Shown here one piece after another: positions 33,364 to 41,330 of a stretch of 52,826 nt of DNA. Under the pieces are notes generated by a model. The model was not told the DNA's origin. It did no database searches and saw nothing but the letters and a program-made list of their open reading frames with translations. A program made the position numbers and the translations under genes. Location: contig ASKX01000001.1 of assembly GCA_000398025.1 (NCBI GenBank), positions 13,829 through 66,654 on the forward strand, read 5' to 3'. Origin of the DNA: Candidatus Paceibacter normanii SCGC AAA255-P19. GTDB lineage: Bacteria > Patescibacteriota > Minisyncoccia > Minisyncoccales > Paceibacteraceae. Positions within the stretch are counted from its first letter, which is position 1, and every line of letters starts with the position of its first letter.

Positions 33364-34228
33364 TATATTTTTTAACGTAATATTTTATTATAGCGTCCCG
33401 TAGCTCCGGGGTGGCCGTAGCCACAAATAAATCCACTTTATCGTGTTGTCTGCCGGGAAGGAATTCGTAATCCTGGTAACTGCCATCAGAATTAACCGAC
33501 ACTACCGAACAACCAGCGGCTTTGGCAATAGGAAAACCGGGGTCGATTTCTGAACGTGGCTCATCAAACATTATGTAGGCGTCAACTAACCCGGCCGCCA
33601 AGTAGGCGTAAATAAATGAGCCGCCCTGAGGATATAAAAGACCTTTTGGGTGCATATTTTTTATCATATCCCAGAAAATATCAAAAAATTTCTCTGAGTA
33701 TATCGACTTCATCAAGTAACTGGCTAAAACTATAGGTTCAGTTAGCGTTTTCCGAGAAGAAGGAGAAATTTTCTTTCTTTCCCCCGTTTTTGCATCCAAG
33801 AGAAAAATTCCTTCATCGTTTCCCTCCATAATATAAAATTTTTCGTTTAAAATATCGCCGATACCAGTAGCCAGAGGATTTCTATCTTTGTCGTAAAAAC
33901 TTAAGGCGGTATACCAGTTGTGTTCAAAACCCTTCAGGAAAAGAGCTGAACCATCAAAGGGGTCAATAGAACCATAAAGATGATTGCCATTTTTAATATC
34001 TCGGGCTTCGGGTTCAGAAAAAATAGTAGCTTTGACGTCGTATTTCTTAAGAAGCTCTTCTAAAATTTCCTCTCCCACGTGGTCAATTCCAATCTCAATA
34101 TCTTCTGGTCGATTGATTACCTCGCCCAAAACTTGCCTCCCTTGGCCATTAGCTGCTTCTTCTCTTATCTTCTTGGTTGTTTCAGTTAAATAATCAATTA
34201 ATAAATTTTTTAACTTTTGTGAGTTCAT
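33338..34228 (-). CDS. inositol-monophosphatase-like (FIG superfamily) phosphatase
   Basis: 296 residues. The metal motif DPFDGSALF lies near 89-97, preceded by an acidic FSEPEARD (in place of the usual E-E pair), and a late Asp is in SEIDPGFPIAKAAG (in place of WDxAAG). Fold and metal residues fit the Li+-sensitive phosphatase superfamily, which includes inositol and fructose-1,6-bisphosphate phosphatases and the HisN-type histidinol-phosphate phosphatase of actinobacteria and plants. Being downstream of hisB-hisC, which lack a visible phosphatase partner, makes histidinol-phosphate a candidate substrate. Confidence 0.75.
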   Translation of the reverse strand: MNSQKLKNLLIDYLTETTKKIREEAANGQGRQVLGEVINRPEDIEIGIDHVGEEILEELLKKYDVKATIFSEPEARDIKNGNHLYGSIDPFDGSALFLKGFEHNWYTALSFYDKDRNPLATGIGDILNEKFYIMEGNDEGIFLLDAKTGERKKISPSSRKTLTEPIVLASYLMKSIYSEKFFDIFWDMIKNMHPKGLLYPQGGSFIYAYLAAGLVDAYIMFDEPRSEIDPGFPIAKAAGCSVVSVNSDGSYQDYEFLPGRQHDKVDLFVATATPELRDAIIKYYVKKYNEKYSLKS

Positions 34229-34384
34229 AAACCAAGTTTTTATTTATAAGTTCGATGAGATAAATCTCATCTCTCGCTCAATTTATATTTATTTCTCGAA
34301 CGCGAAATGAAATAAATATTTCATTGAGCAAACGTAGGTGGAAAAGAAAACGAAATTTTCTTTGACGTAACTACCTTTCCAATT
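34229..34384 (-). repeat. long composite palindromic repeat, copy 2 (hisC-IMPase spacer)
   Basis: Bases 34229-34331 match 16886-16988 almost base for base (same TTCGATGAGATAAATCTCATC hairpin, GCTCAATTTATATTTAT, and CATTGAGC end). The following module, GGTGGAAAAGAAAACG...TTTCTTTGACG, has diverged but keeps the layout. It fills the whole spacer inside a same-strand gene run. Confidence 0.85.
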
Positions 34385-35461
34385 TTACTCCACTTGTTTT
34401 TCCTTGTCAAGAATCTTCCTAAAGACCCTTATAAACTGCTCGGTATCCTTTAGTTCCCCAATACTCACTCTAACTGCCGCCGTTCCATCGGAAGCAGGTT
34501 TAGGACGGACCAAAATTCCTTGAGATTTTAATTCGTTAATCAACCCTTGAGGGGAAGGCACTTTTAATAATAAAAAATTGGCATCGCTGGGATAAAAGAA
34601 AATCCCTTTTTCTTTTAAAAATTCTTCTAGTTTTGGCTTGGACTCTTCCATTACTTCTCTGGCATAATCTTTCATGTATTGAATATCTTCTAGGGCAGCG
34701 AGAATTGCGGTTTTGGCAGCCATATTAACATCATAAGGCCCTCGAATTTTTAATAATTCTTGGATATTATTTTCCTGAGAGATGAGATATCCTGCCCTCA
34801 ACGAAACTAAACCAAAGGCCTTAGCAAAGGTTCTCATAATATAAAGGTTGTCATATTTTCCAATCAGATCTTTAGTTGTAATCCCAGAAAATTCAAAATA
34901 AGCTTCGTCATGCAAAACCGTTACTTCTTTCTTTTTGGCTTTATCTAAAATTTTTTCAACGTCCTCAACCGGAATAGAACTCCCCAAAGGATTATTAGGA
35001 TTGCAAAGGATAATTAATTTTACTTCTTCAGTAATCAAATTAAGGCTTTCCTCCAAAGGAAAGCTGCCATCCTCTTTATATTTTGGTTCTAAAAGCTCGC
35101 CCCCTTGAATTCCAGCTGATTGGTAGTGCATAGCAAAAGCTGGAAAAGGAATGATAATTTTATCTCCTTCGTCAAGACAAGCCCGACAAATAATGTCAAC
35201 TCCTTGGTCTCCGCCATTGGTGACCATTGCCCGATTAGCTGATACTCCGGCATATTGAGCAATTTTTGCTTCTAAATCTCCGTATTCTGGGTAAACTTGT
35301 AGTCTTCCAGAGTCAATAAATTTTTTTAAGGCCTCCTTAACTTTAGGGCTGGGCCCAGTGGTTCTTTCATTAAAATCTAAGAGTAAGTAATCCCTTTCTG
35401 ACCTGCCCTCCAAAGGCGGTTTATAATGACTCATTTTCAAAATTCTTTTTTTGATAGCCAT
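34385..35461 (-). CDS. hisC: histidinol-phosphate aminotransferase
   Basis: PLP fold type I enzyme, 358 residues. NGGDQGVDIICRA, LCNPNNPLGSS, LHDEAYFEF with the PLP Asp/Tyr, the lysine in TFAKAFGLVSLRAGY and the C-terminal Arg (AAVRVSIG) are in place. Converts imidazole-acetol phosphate to histidinol phosphate. It is two bases downstream of hisB, as expected for a his operon. Confidence 0.92.
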   Translation of the reverse strand: MAIKKRILKMSHYKPPLEGRSERDYLLLDFNERTTGPSPKVKEALKKFIDSGRLQVYPEYGDLEAKIAQYAGVSANRAMVTNGGDQGVDIICRACLDEGDKIIIPFPAFAMHYQSAGIQGGELLEPKYKEDGSFPLEESLNLITEEVKLIILCNPNNPLGSSIPVEDVEKILDKAKKKEVTVLHDEAYFEFSGITTKDLIGKYDNLYIMRTFAKAFGLVSLRAGYLISQENNIQELLKIRGPYDVNMAAKTAILAALEDIQYMKDYAREVMEESKPKLEEFLKEKGIFFYPSDANFLLLKVPSPQGLINELKSQGILVRPKPASDGTAAVRVSIGELKDTEQFIRVFRKILDKEKQVE

Positions 35462-35463
35462 TT

Positions 35464-36054
35464 TTAGATTAAGCCTTTAGTACTGGGTAATTCTTTTAAT
35501 ATTCTTTTATCTTTTGAGCAAGCTATTTTCATTGCTTTACCAAAAGCTTTAAAAATTGACTCTGCCTTGTGGTGCTCATTCTCTCCAGAAAGCACTCTAA
35601 TGTGGAAAGTGGCTTCTAAATTTCTAACAAACCCCAAAAAGAATTCTTTAATCAAATCAGAATCTAAATCCCCGATTTTTTCTTTTTTAAATTTGCAATT
35701 GAAATTTGAATAAGCCCGACCAGAGATATCTATCGCCGCCACAGCCAATGCCTCATCTAAAGGAAAAACAAAATAGCCGGCCCGATTAATCCCCTTTTTA
35801 TCACCCAAAGCTTTTTTAAAAGCTTGGCCTAGGCAAATTCCAATATCTTCAACTGTATGATGCTGGTCTATTTCTAGATCGCCCTTAGCTTTAATTTTTA
35901 AATCAAAAAGGCCGTGCTTGGCAAAGTTATCTAAGAGATGGTCCAAAAAAGGAATGCCAGTAGCAACATTGGCTTTCCCCTTGCCATCTATGTTCAACTC
36001 AATCTTTATATCAGTTTCTTTAGTTTTTCTTTGAAAAAAGATTTTTCTTTTCAT
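35464..36054 (-). CDS. hisB: imidazoleglycerol-phosphate dehydratase
   Basis: 196 residues, monofunctional (no N-terminal phosphatase). Mn-site motifs FLDHLLDNFAKHG, DQHHTVEDIGICLG, SGENEHHKAESIFKAFGKA and the VFPLDEA segment are complete. It has a divergent promoter shared with the HAD gene. Confidence 0.95.
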   Translation of the reverse strand: MKRKIFFQRKTKETDIKIELNIDGKGKANVATGIPFLDHLLDNFAKHGLFDLKIKAKGDLEIDQHHTVEDIGICLGQAFKKALGDKKGINRAGYFVFPLDEALAVAAIDISGRAYSNFNCKFKKEKIGDLDSDLIKEFFLGFVRNLEATFHIRVLSGENEHHKAESIFKAFGKAMKIACSKDKRILKELPSTKGLI

Positions 36055-36092
36055 AAAATAGTCAATTTTTGCCTGTCTCTTAAACTGTCTTT

Positions 36093-36153
36093 ATATTATA
36101 AATAACAGCTGTTTATTGCAATATTTGACAAAATTAAAACAGTAATTCATAAT
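36093..36153. promoter_or_regulatory. divergent promoters hisB / HAD gene with an AACAGCTGTT palindrome
   Basis: Plus strand: TTGACA (36125-36130), 17 bases, CATAAT (36148-36153) for the HAD gene. Minus strand: TTGCAA (36121-36116), 17 bases, TAATAT (36098-36093) for hisB. The perfect 10-base palindrome AACAGCTGTT (36104-36113) lies between the -35 and -10 of the hisB promoter, and two CTGTCT direct repeats lie downstream of it (36073-36090). These are candidate operator sites. Confidence 0.6.
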
Positions 36154-36193
36154 AAAAATGAGCGCACTACAACGTTAGCGGAAAAGGAGGGCT

Positions 36194-36976
36194 ATGAAAA
36201 TGGCTGAGATAGCGGTAGCGATTGTTGACCTCAACGGTTGTTTAATTCCCGACAAAGGAGTAAAGGCCACCAATTATTTCCAAGGTCTTGAAGAACTCTC
36301 GGGCTTAATCGAAGCAGCTAACAGCGGAAGCTATCCAAAGATAGCCTTTTGCACGGGGAGGGAGCGCGCCTTTGTACGCGGGTTCTCTCAAGTCGTCGGT
36401 TACCCGGACTTCTACTCAATAGTTGAGAGCGGATACGGCCTTTTTAATCCGGCCACCGAGGAATTCGTTGCCAACCCCAACCTTACCGAAGAGATGATAA
36501 AAGAGTTTAAACTGGTTTGCAACGAGGCCATCCCCCTGCTCCTTGAAAAATATCCTATGCTTCGCAGGTATGTCGGGAACGAAATAGCTGAAGCACTCGA
36601 CCTGATAGACGGCGGCCAAATCACTATCGATGACTGCTTCAAAACCGCCAGGATTCTATTGGCAAAACCGATAGCAAGACGCCTTATCTACCTTACAAAT
36701 ACCACCCAGGCTTTAGATATTACTCCGGCTGTGGTTAACAAAGAAACTGGAATGGAACTTTTTTACAGAGAAACCGGAATAGACCCGAAAAAAACGGTAG
36801 GTATAGGTGATTCAAAAGGCGACCTCCCAATGTTCAAAAAGGTGCATTTTGTCGGTTGCCCATCAGGCGCAACTCAAGAGTGCAAGGAAGCAGTGAGAGC
36901 TAGAGATGGACACGTTTCGCTCTTTGATCACGTCCAAGGATGTCTTGATGTAATTTACCATTTTATGAAAGCGTAG
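36194..36976 (+). CDS. HAD-superfamily phosphatase, Cof-like
   Basis: 260 residues with HAD motif I VDLNGCL (second acid replaced by Asn), FCTGRE as motif II, and GIGDSKGDLPMF as motif IV; a C2-type cap lies between (about 85-180). Probably a sugar- or metabolite-phosphate phosphatase, though the Asn in motif I may lower or change activity. A perfect SD (AAGGAGGG) precedes the ATG, and the gene is visibly more GC-rich than the his genes around it. Its own promoter, terminator and opposite orientation inside the histidine cluster look like an inserted cassette. Confidence 0.82.
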   Translation: MKMAEIAVAIVDLNGCLIPDKGVKATNYFQGLEELSGLIEAANSGSYPKIAFCTGRERAFVRGFSQVVGYPDFYSIVESGYGLFNPATEEFVANPNLTEEMIKEFKLVCNEAIPLLLEKYPMLRRYVGNEIAEALDLIDGGQITIDDCFKTARILLAKPIARRLIYLTNTTQALDITPAVVNKETGMELFYRETGIDPKKTVGIGDSKGDLPMFKKVHFVGCPSGATQECKEAVRARDGHVSLFDHVQGCLDVIYHFMKA

Positions 36977-36993
36977 CCTGCGCAAATTATCTC

Positions 36994-37031
36994 AAAGAAG
37001 AGGACTAGAATTAGTTTCTTTCCTCTTCTTT
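36994..37031 (+). terminator. intrinsic terminator after the HAD gene
   Basis: 11-bp perfect stem AAAGAAGAGGA (36994-37004) with TCCTCTTCTTT (37021-37031), followed by TTATTT. It also covers the 3' end of the convergent kinase gene, so both transcripts may stop here. Confidence 0.75.
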
Positions 37032-38021
37032 TTATTTAAGTTTTAGTCCTCTAACTTTTCCACATAAAAACCTAATTCCTTGAGCTCTTTTTAAGATATA
37101 ATCTTTAAAATAGTTTTTCTCAATTTTGGCTTCAACGCTAAAATAACGAATCAACCCCCACCAAAACATAACCAAAGTAGCGGCTGTTGCTGACCAATAA
37201 ATCAGTTCTCTATTTAGGGACTGTTTGTATATCTTATCTGCAACTTCCAAGAATCTCTCAAAAAGCTCCTGGGTGATAGAAGGATTACGGAAAAAATTAT
37301 CAGCAAACAAAAATCCGAAATCGTATAAAATTCCTCCTTTTTGATTTAAGCCAGCGTACTCAAAATCTAAAAGGTAGATTTTATTTTTTCTTCCAACTAA
37401 AAAATTCTGAAAAATAAAATCATTGTGAGTAGAAACACCTTTTTTAGAAAAAGGGATAATTTTTCCAGCTTCTTTTTCAATTCTTTCAAAGTTCTTAATG
37501 ATTTTAACATTAACCAGCTTCTGAATGGGATATTTTTTAGCCGCCAACCTATACTTTTCTATTTCATCTCGGAAAACATTGTATTCGTTTACAAAACGAA
37601 CGCCGCCGGTGTGAAAAATATAAAACATCTCAGCTAATTTTTCTTGATATTTTCTCTTTCGGAACAAAGACAAAGTAAACAATCTCCCTGGAATATATTC
37701 TGTAATCATCGTTCCGTCAGGAACATCAAAAACTTCTCTACTTTTTGGTTTTAAAATATTCTTGCCTTGATAGGCATAGAGATAATATTCTGGCAGAATC
37801 TTTTTTACTTTTCGATTGCGACTCAAGGCAAAAATATTCCTTGCTTCAATTTTTCTATCAATAATATCGGCTCTCTCCCAGGGGACTCTAACAAAAAACT
37901 TTTTCTTTTTATACTGAACTACCCAGTTTCTGTTGGTTTGGCCACCAGCTTTTTTAATTTTTAGCTTTCCTGGTTGCCAGTTTTTATTTAACTGAGAGAT
38001 TATTTTAATATCCTGATTCAT
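37032..38021 (-). CDS. choline/aminoglycoside kinase-family phosphotransferase
   Basis: 329 residues with a protein-kinase-like fold. A Gly-rich N-terminal loop (KKAGGQTNRNWVV), the ATP lysine in FFVRV-type strand context (VRVPW), catalytic loop STHNDFIFQNFLV (HxDxxxxN form), and the metal motif YLLDFEYAG. Closest to choline/ethanolamine kinase-like proteins; the substrate is unknown. It overlaps hisD by 17 bases, so it is expressed with the his operon, but its role there is unclear. Confidence 0.8.
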   Translation of the reverse strand: MNQDIKIISQLNKNWQPGKLKIKKAGGQTNRNWVVQYKKKKFFVRVPWERADIIDRKIEARNIFALSRNRKVKKILPEYYLYAYQGKNILKPKSREVFDVPDGTMITEYIPGRLFTLSLFRKRKYQEKLAEMFYIFHTGGVRFVNEYNVFRDEIEKYRLAAKKYPIQKLVNVKIIKNFERIEKEAGKIIPFSKKGVSTHNDFIFQNFLVGRKNKIYLLDFEYAGLNQKGGILYDFGFLFADNFFRNPSITQELFERFLEVADKIYKQSLNRELIYWSATAATLVMFWWGLIRYFSVEAKIEKNYFKDYILKRAQGIRFLCGKVRGLKLK

Positions 38022-39198
38022 CTTCTCTAATTTCTACTGATTTTTTGTGAGCGTCCAAGCCCTCAATTGAAGCTAACTCCTTGGCAATTTCAGCTAATTT
38101 TTTAGCCCCTTTCTTGTTAAGAATTTGGTAGGTTTGAATTTTAAGAAAATCTTTCACTGACAATCCTCCATTAAATCTTGAAGTTTTATTGGTGGGTAAG
38201 ATATGGTTGGGACCTGAACAATAATCGCCAAAAGCTACGGCCGAGTATTGGCCAAGAAAAAGAGAACCATAATTTTTAAGTTGACTTAAATATCTCTGGG
38301 GATTTTTTGTTTGGAGCGACAAATGTTCTGGCGCCTCCTTGTTGGCTATTTCAATTGCTTCTTTCAGGTCTCGGACTAAAATAATCTTTTTGTTCTTTAG
38401 AGCTTTTTTGATTACATTTTTTGTCTTTAGCTTCCTAATTTGAGAAGCTAATTCCTTGTTTACTTCATTTGCTATTGTTTTTGAGTCAGTAATAAAGATT
38501 ATTTTAGTATTAATGTCGTGTTCTGCCTGAGCTAATAAATCGGCTGCTACAAATCGGGGATTGGCGAATTTATCAGCTATCAATAAAATCTCGGTTGGCC
38601 CAGCTAAAAGATCAATGCCGCAATCGCCAAAAACTTCTTTTTTTGCCTGAGTAACATAAATATTGCCCGGGCCGACAATTTTATCTACTTTGGGCACAGT
38701 TTTCGTTCCGTAAGCCAGGGCAGCAATTGCTTGAACACCGCCAATGTTAAAAATCAAATCAGCTCCAGCTAAATCGGCAGCCACAATAGTAACAGGTTTA
38801 ATTTTAGGCGAGCAAACAATAATATTTTTCACTCCAGCTACTTTGGCTGGGATTACGCCCATTAAAGCCGTGGAGGGTAAAGGATATCTGCCGCCCGGTA
38901 CATAAACTCCGACTTTTTCAATGGGAATAATTTCTTGGCCAACCGTTATGCCGTTTTTTGTATATTTAAAATTTTTAAATTGCCTGAATTGATTTTTGGC
39001 AAATCTTTCAATATTAACTGCCGCTTTTTTAATCATTTCTATTGCCTCTCTGTCTACTTTTTTATAAGCCCCTTTTATTTCTTTTTTGCTCACCCTGAAT
39101 TGTTTTAACTTCAACCCATCAAAAATGGCTGTATATTTTCTAACAGCCTTATCTCCTTCTTTTTTAACTTCTTGAATAATCTCTTGGACTGAAGTCAT
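38005..39198 (-). CDS. hisD: histidinol dehydrogenase
   Basis: NAD- and zinc-dependent enzyme for the last two steps of histidine synthesis. 397 residues, slightly short, with VYVPGGRYPLPSTALMGVIPAKVAGV, GPGNIYVTQAKKEVFG, DLLAGPTEILLIAD, AQAEHDINT (catalytic region) and the His cluster YCSGPNHILPT. Ends KSVEIREDESGY. It follows hisG across a repeat-filled spacer. Confidence 0.95.
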   Translation of the reverse strand: MTSVQEIIQEVKKEGDKAVRKYTAIFDGLKLKQFRVSKKEIKGAYKKVDREAIEMIKKAAVNIERFAKNQFRQFKNFKYTKNGITVGQEIIPIEKVGVYVPGGRYPLPSTALMGVIPAKVAGVKNIIVCSPKIKPVTIVAADLAGADLIFNIGGVQAIAALAYGTKTVPKVDKIVGPGNIYVTQAKKEVFGDCGIDLLAGPTEILLIADKFANPRFVAADLLAQAEHDINTKIIFITDSKTIANEVNKELASQIRKLKTKNVIKKALKNKKIILVRDLKEAIEIANKEAPEHLSLQTKNPQRYLSQLKNYGSLFLGQYSAVAFGDYCSGPNHILPTNKTSRFNGGLSVKDFLKIQTYQILNKKGAKKLAEIAKELASIEGLDAHKKSVEIREDESGY

Positions 39199-39247
39199 TA
39201 AATACCTAAGTGAAGCGAAAAGTGGAGATGAACAAAGTTCATCGACT
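39199..39247 (-). repeat. palindromic repeat filling the hisD-hisG spacer
   Basis: Plus-strand layout AAGTGAAGCGAAAAGTGG, AGATGAACAAAGTTCATCGAC: the standard GAAGCGAA...GATGAA-loop-TTCATCGAC core. It ends exactly at the hisG stop codon. Confidence 0.75.
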
Positions 39248-40124
39248 AAAGGATGACTTTGTCTGCCGGAAACTCAACTATCCCCTGACAACCCATTCTT
39301 CTTAATTTTGGGATCAATCTTCTGGTTTCTTTCTCTTCACATCCTATCGAAACATCGTACCAATTTTCTCCGGCAATTTTTTTTATGGTTGGGGAGGTTA
39401 ATTTTGGCAAGATCTTTAAAATGCCCTTTAATTTCTCTTCAGAAATGTGCATCATTAAATTAACGATTTCCTCACCACTGACTGCTCCTTGGAGCAAAAG
39501 GGTTAGGTCTAAAATCTTTTCTTTCTTCCATTTGTCTTGCCAGGCAGCTTTATTGGTAATTAATTTGGTTGAGCTCAAAAAAACTGTATCAAGAATTTTT
39601 AAATTGTGAGCTCGGAGAGTGGCTCCGGTCTCAGTAATATCCACTATAGCATCGGTAAATCTTGGTGGTTTAACTTCGGTTGTCCCCCAAGAAAATTCAA
39701 TTTTAGCTTTAACTTTATTTTTCTTCAGATAATCTTTTGTTAAATTAACGGCTTCGGTCGAAATTATTTTCCCTTGAAGGTCTCGAACTCGCTTGATTTT
39801 CGAATCTTTAGGAACTGCTAAAACCCATCTTGCTTTTTTTATTTTTCTCTTAGCATATCTCAGATCAGAGACTTCAATTGTTTTTGCCTTTGATTCTAAA
39901 ATCCAATCGTCACCAGAAATTCCCAAATCCAATTCCCCCCGCTCTATATATTTGGGAATTTCCTGAGGTCTTAGCAAAAAACATTCAATTTCTGGGTCAT
40001 CAATTTCTAAAAAATACCCCCTTGGAGGGATATTTATATCAAATCCAGCTGTCTTAAAAATTTTTAAAGTATACTCCTGGAGAGATCCTTTCGGGATTCC
40101 TAATTTTATTTTTTGATTCCCCAT
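39246..40124 (-). CDS. hisG: ATP phosphoribosyltransferase, long form (catalytic copy)
   Basis: First enzyme of histidine synthesis (ATP + PRPP to PR-ATP). 292 residues: periplasmic-binding-like catalytic lobes with GIPKGSL (10-15), LGISGDDWI (68-75) and the PRPP loop DITETGATLR (162-171), followed by the ACT-like C-terminal regulatory domain (about 210-290) for histidine feedback, ending GIVEFPADKVIL. The long form does not need HisZ. The start overlaps the stop of the second HisG paralogue (TAATG). Confidence 0.93.
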   Translation of the reverse strand: MGNQKIKLGIPKGSLQEYTLKIFKTAGFDINIPPRGYFLEIDDPEIECFLLRPQEIPKYIERGELDLGISGDDWILESKAKTIEVSDLRYAKRKIKKARWVLAVPKDSKIKRVRDLQGKIISTEAVNLTKDYLKKNKVKAKIEFSWGTTEVKPPRFTDAIVDITETGATLRAHNLKILDTVFLSSTKLITNKAAWQDKWKKEKILDLTLLLQGAVSGEEIVNLMMHISEEKLKGILKILPKLTSPTIKKIAGENWYDVSIGCEEKETRRLIPKLRRMGCQGIVEFPADKVIL

Positions 40125-41005
40125 TAAATTACAACCTTATTTAAGGGAAATTCAACGATACCAGTACAGCCAATCTTTTTAAGTTGGGGGATAATTTTTC
40201 TTATTTCTTTTTTATTAGCCACCGTCAAAACGTCAAACCAATTTCTACCCCTTAATTGGGTAACGGTTGGCTTCTTTAAGGCCGGTAAGACTTTAAGAAC
40301 TTCTTCCATCATTTTGTTGGAAGCGTGCAGTATTAATCCTGACATTTCTTGAGCCAGTCTGGCTCCTTTAAGTAAAACTGTTAGATTTTCTATTTTTTCT
40401 TTTTTCCATTTATTCCCTAGAGATTTTTTATTAGCCGAAATAATTATTGAGTCTTCCATTAAAACCGCTAAAACTTTCAGATTATAAGATTTTAAAGCTG
40501 CTCCAGTATTGGTAAATTCAACTAGGGCATCGGCAAATGCAGGCACTCTCGCTTCGTTTGGCCCATCGGAAAATTCAATTATTGCTGATATTTTGTTTTT
40601 CTTTAAGAAATCCTTGGTAATCTCTGGAACTCTGGTAATAATCTTTTTCCCTTTAAGATTTTTTAATGATTTAATTCGGGATTTGGCCGGCACAGCTAAA
40701 ACTATCTTGGTTTCTTTCCAGGTAGGATTTAGCGGTCCAAGATTATCTATTTCAATTAACTTTGTTTTAGTTTCAGCCACAACGGCCCTGCTCAATATCC
40801 CCCCGTCTAAAATTCCTTTTTCAATAAAGGGAGCTAATTCTTTGGCTCTGGCAAAAAAACAGTCGATTTCCGGGTCATCAATACGAACCATTGAAGATTT
40901 TTCATCAATCCTAAAATCGTAACCAGCTTTCCAGAAAAGCTCTTCTAAAGGTTCTTTAAATGCCCAGCCAGGAATTCCAAATTTTATTTTATTTTGCCTT
41001 TTCAT
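40124..41005 (-). CDS. HisG paralogue with degenerate catalytic site
   Basis: About 293 residues from the ATG at 41005, full-length HisG fold including the C-terminal regulatory domain (ends GIVEFPLNKVVI, like its neighbour). The catalytic signatures are altered: GIPGWAF for GIPKGSL, GGILSRAVV for LGISGDDWI, and EFTNTGAALK (163-172) for DITETGATLR. It is therefore probably not a PR-ATP synthase itself; a regulatory or scaffolding partner of the adjacent HisG is inferred. An upstream in-frame ATG (41056) lies within hisI and is not favoured. It overlaps both neighbours, so equal expression is expected. Confidence 0.88.
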   Translation of the reverse strand: MKRQNKIKFGIPGWAFKEPLEELFWKAGYDFRIDEKSSMVRIDDPEIDCFFARAKELAPFIEKGILDGGILSRAVVAETKTKLIEIDNLGPLNPTWKETKIVLAVPAKSRIKSLKNLKGKKIITRVPEITKDFLKKNKISAIIEFSDGPNEARVPAFADALVEFTNTGAALKSYNLKVLAVLMEDSIIISANKKSLGNKWKKEKIENLTVLLKGARLAQEMSGLILHASNKMMEEVLKVLPALKKPTVTQLRGRNWFDVLTVANKKEIRKIIPQLKKIGCTGIVEFPLNKVVI

Positions 41006-41330
41006 TAATTTTTTGAAAAAAGCAGGTTTTATGACCAGTATGGCAAACCCTACCAATCTGTTTGACTTTAATTAAAAGTGAGTCGTTGTCGCAATCCAAC
41101 CAAATTCCTTTTACCAATTGGAAGCTTCCTGAGGTTTCTCCTTTGGTCCATAATTTTTTTCTACTCCGGCTCCAATAAGTAACTTTTTTTGTTTGGAGGG
41201 TTTTTTTTAAAGCTTCTTTGTCCATAAAAGCCAGCATTAAAACTTTCCCTGTTTTAAAATCTTGAGTAACTACCGGGATTAAACCTTTCATTTTCCCCCA
41301 ATCTATGTTTGGTAATCCCTTAACTAACAT
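40989..41330 (-). CDS. hisI: phosphoribosyl-AMP cyclohydrolase
   Basis: 113 residues, HisI only (no fused HisE). Motifs VLMLAFMDKEAL, YWSRSRKKLWTKGETSGSFQ, DCDNDSLLIKVKQ and CHTGHKTCFF supply the metal-binding Asp and Cys residues. Overlaps hisAF by 11 bases and the hisG paralogue by 17. A HisE pyrophosphohydrolase is not seen in the window. Confidence 0.93.
   Translation of the reverse strand: MLVKGLPNIDWGKMKGLIPVVTQDFKTGKVLMLAFMDKEALKKTLQTKKVTYWSRSRKKLWTKGETSGSFQLVKGIWLDCDNDSLLIKVKQIGRVCHTGHKTCFFQKINEKAK

Noticed and set aside
34229..34384. hisC leader peptide or riboswitch
   Set aside because: The stretch is downstream of hisC on its strand and matches the repeat at 16886, so it is a repeat element.
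41006..41056. Earlier ATG for the second HisG copy
   Set aside because: It adds 17 residues unlike HisG and lies further inside hisI; the ATG at 41005 gives the normal N-terminus.
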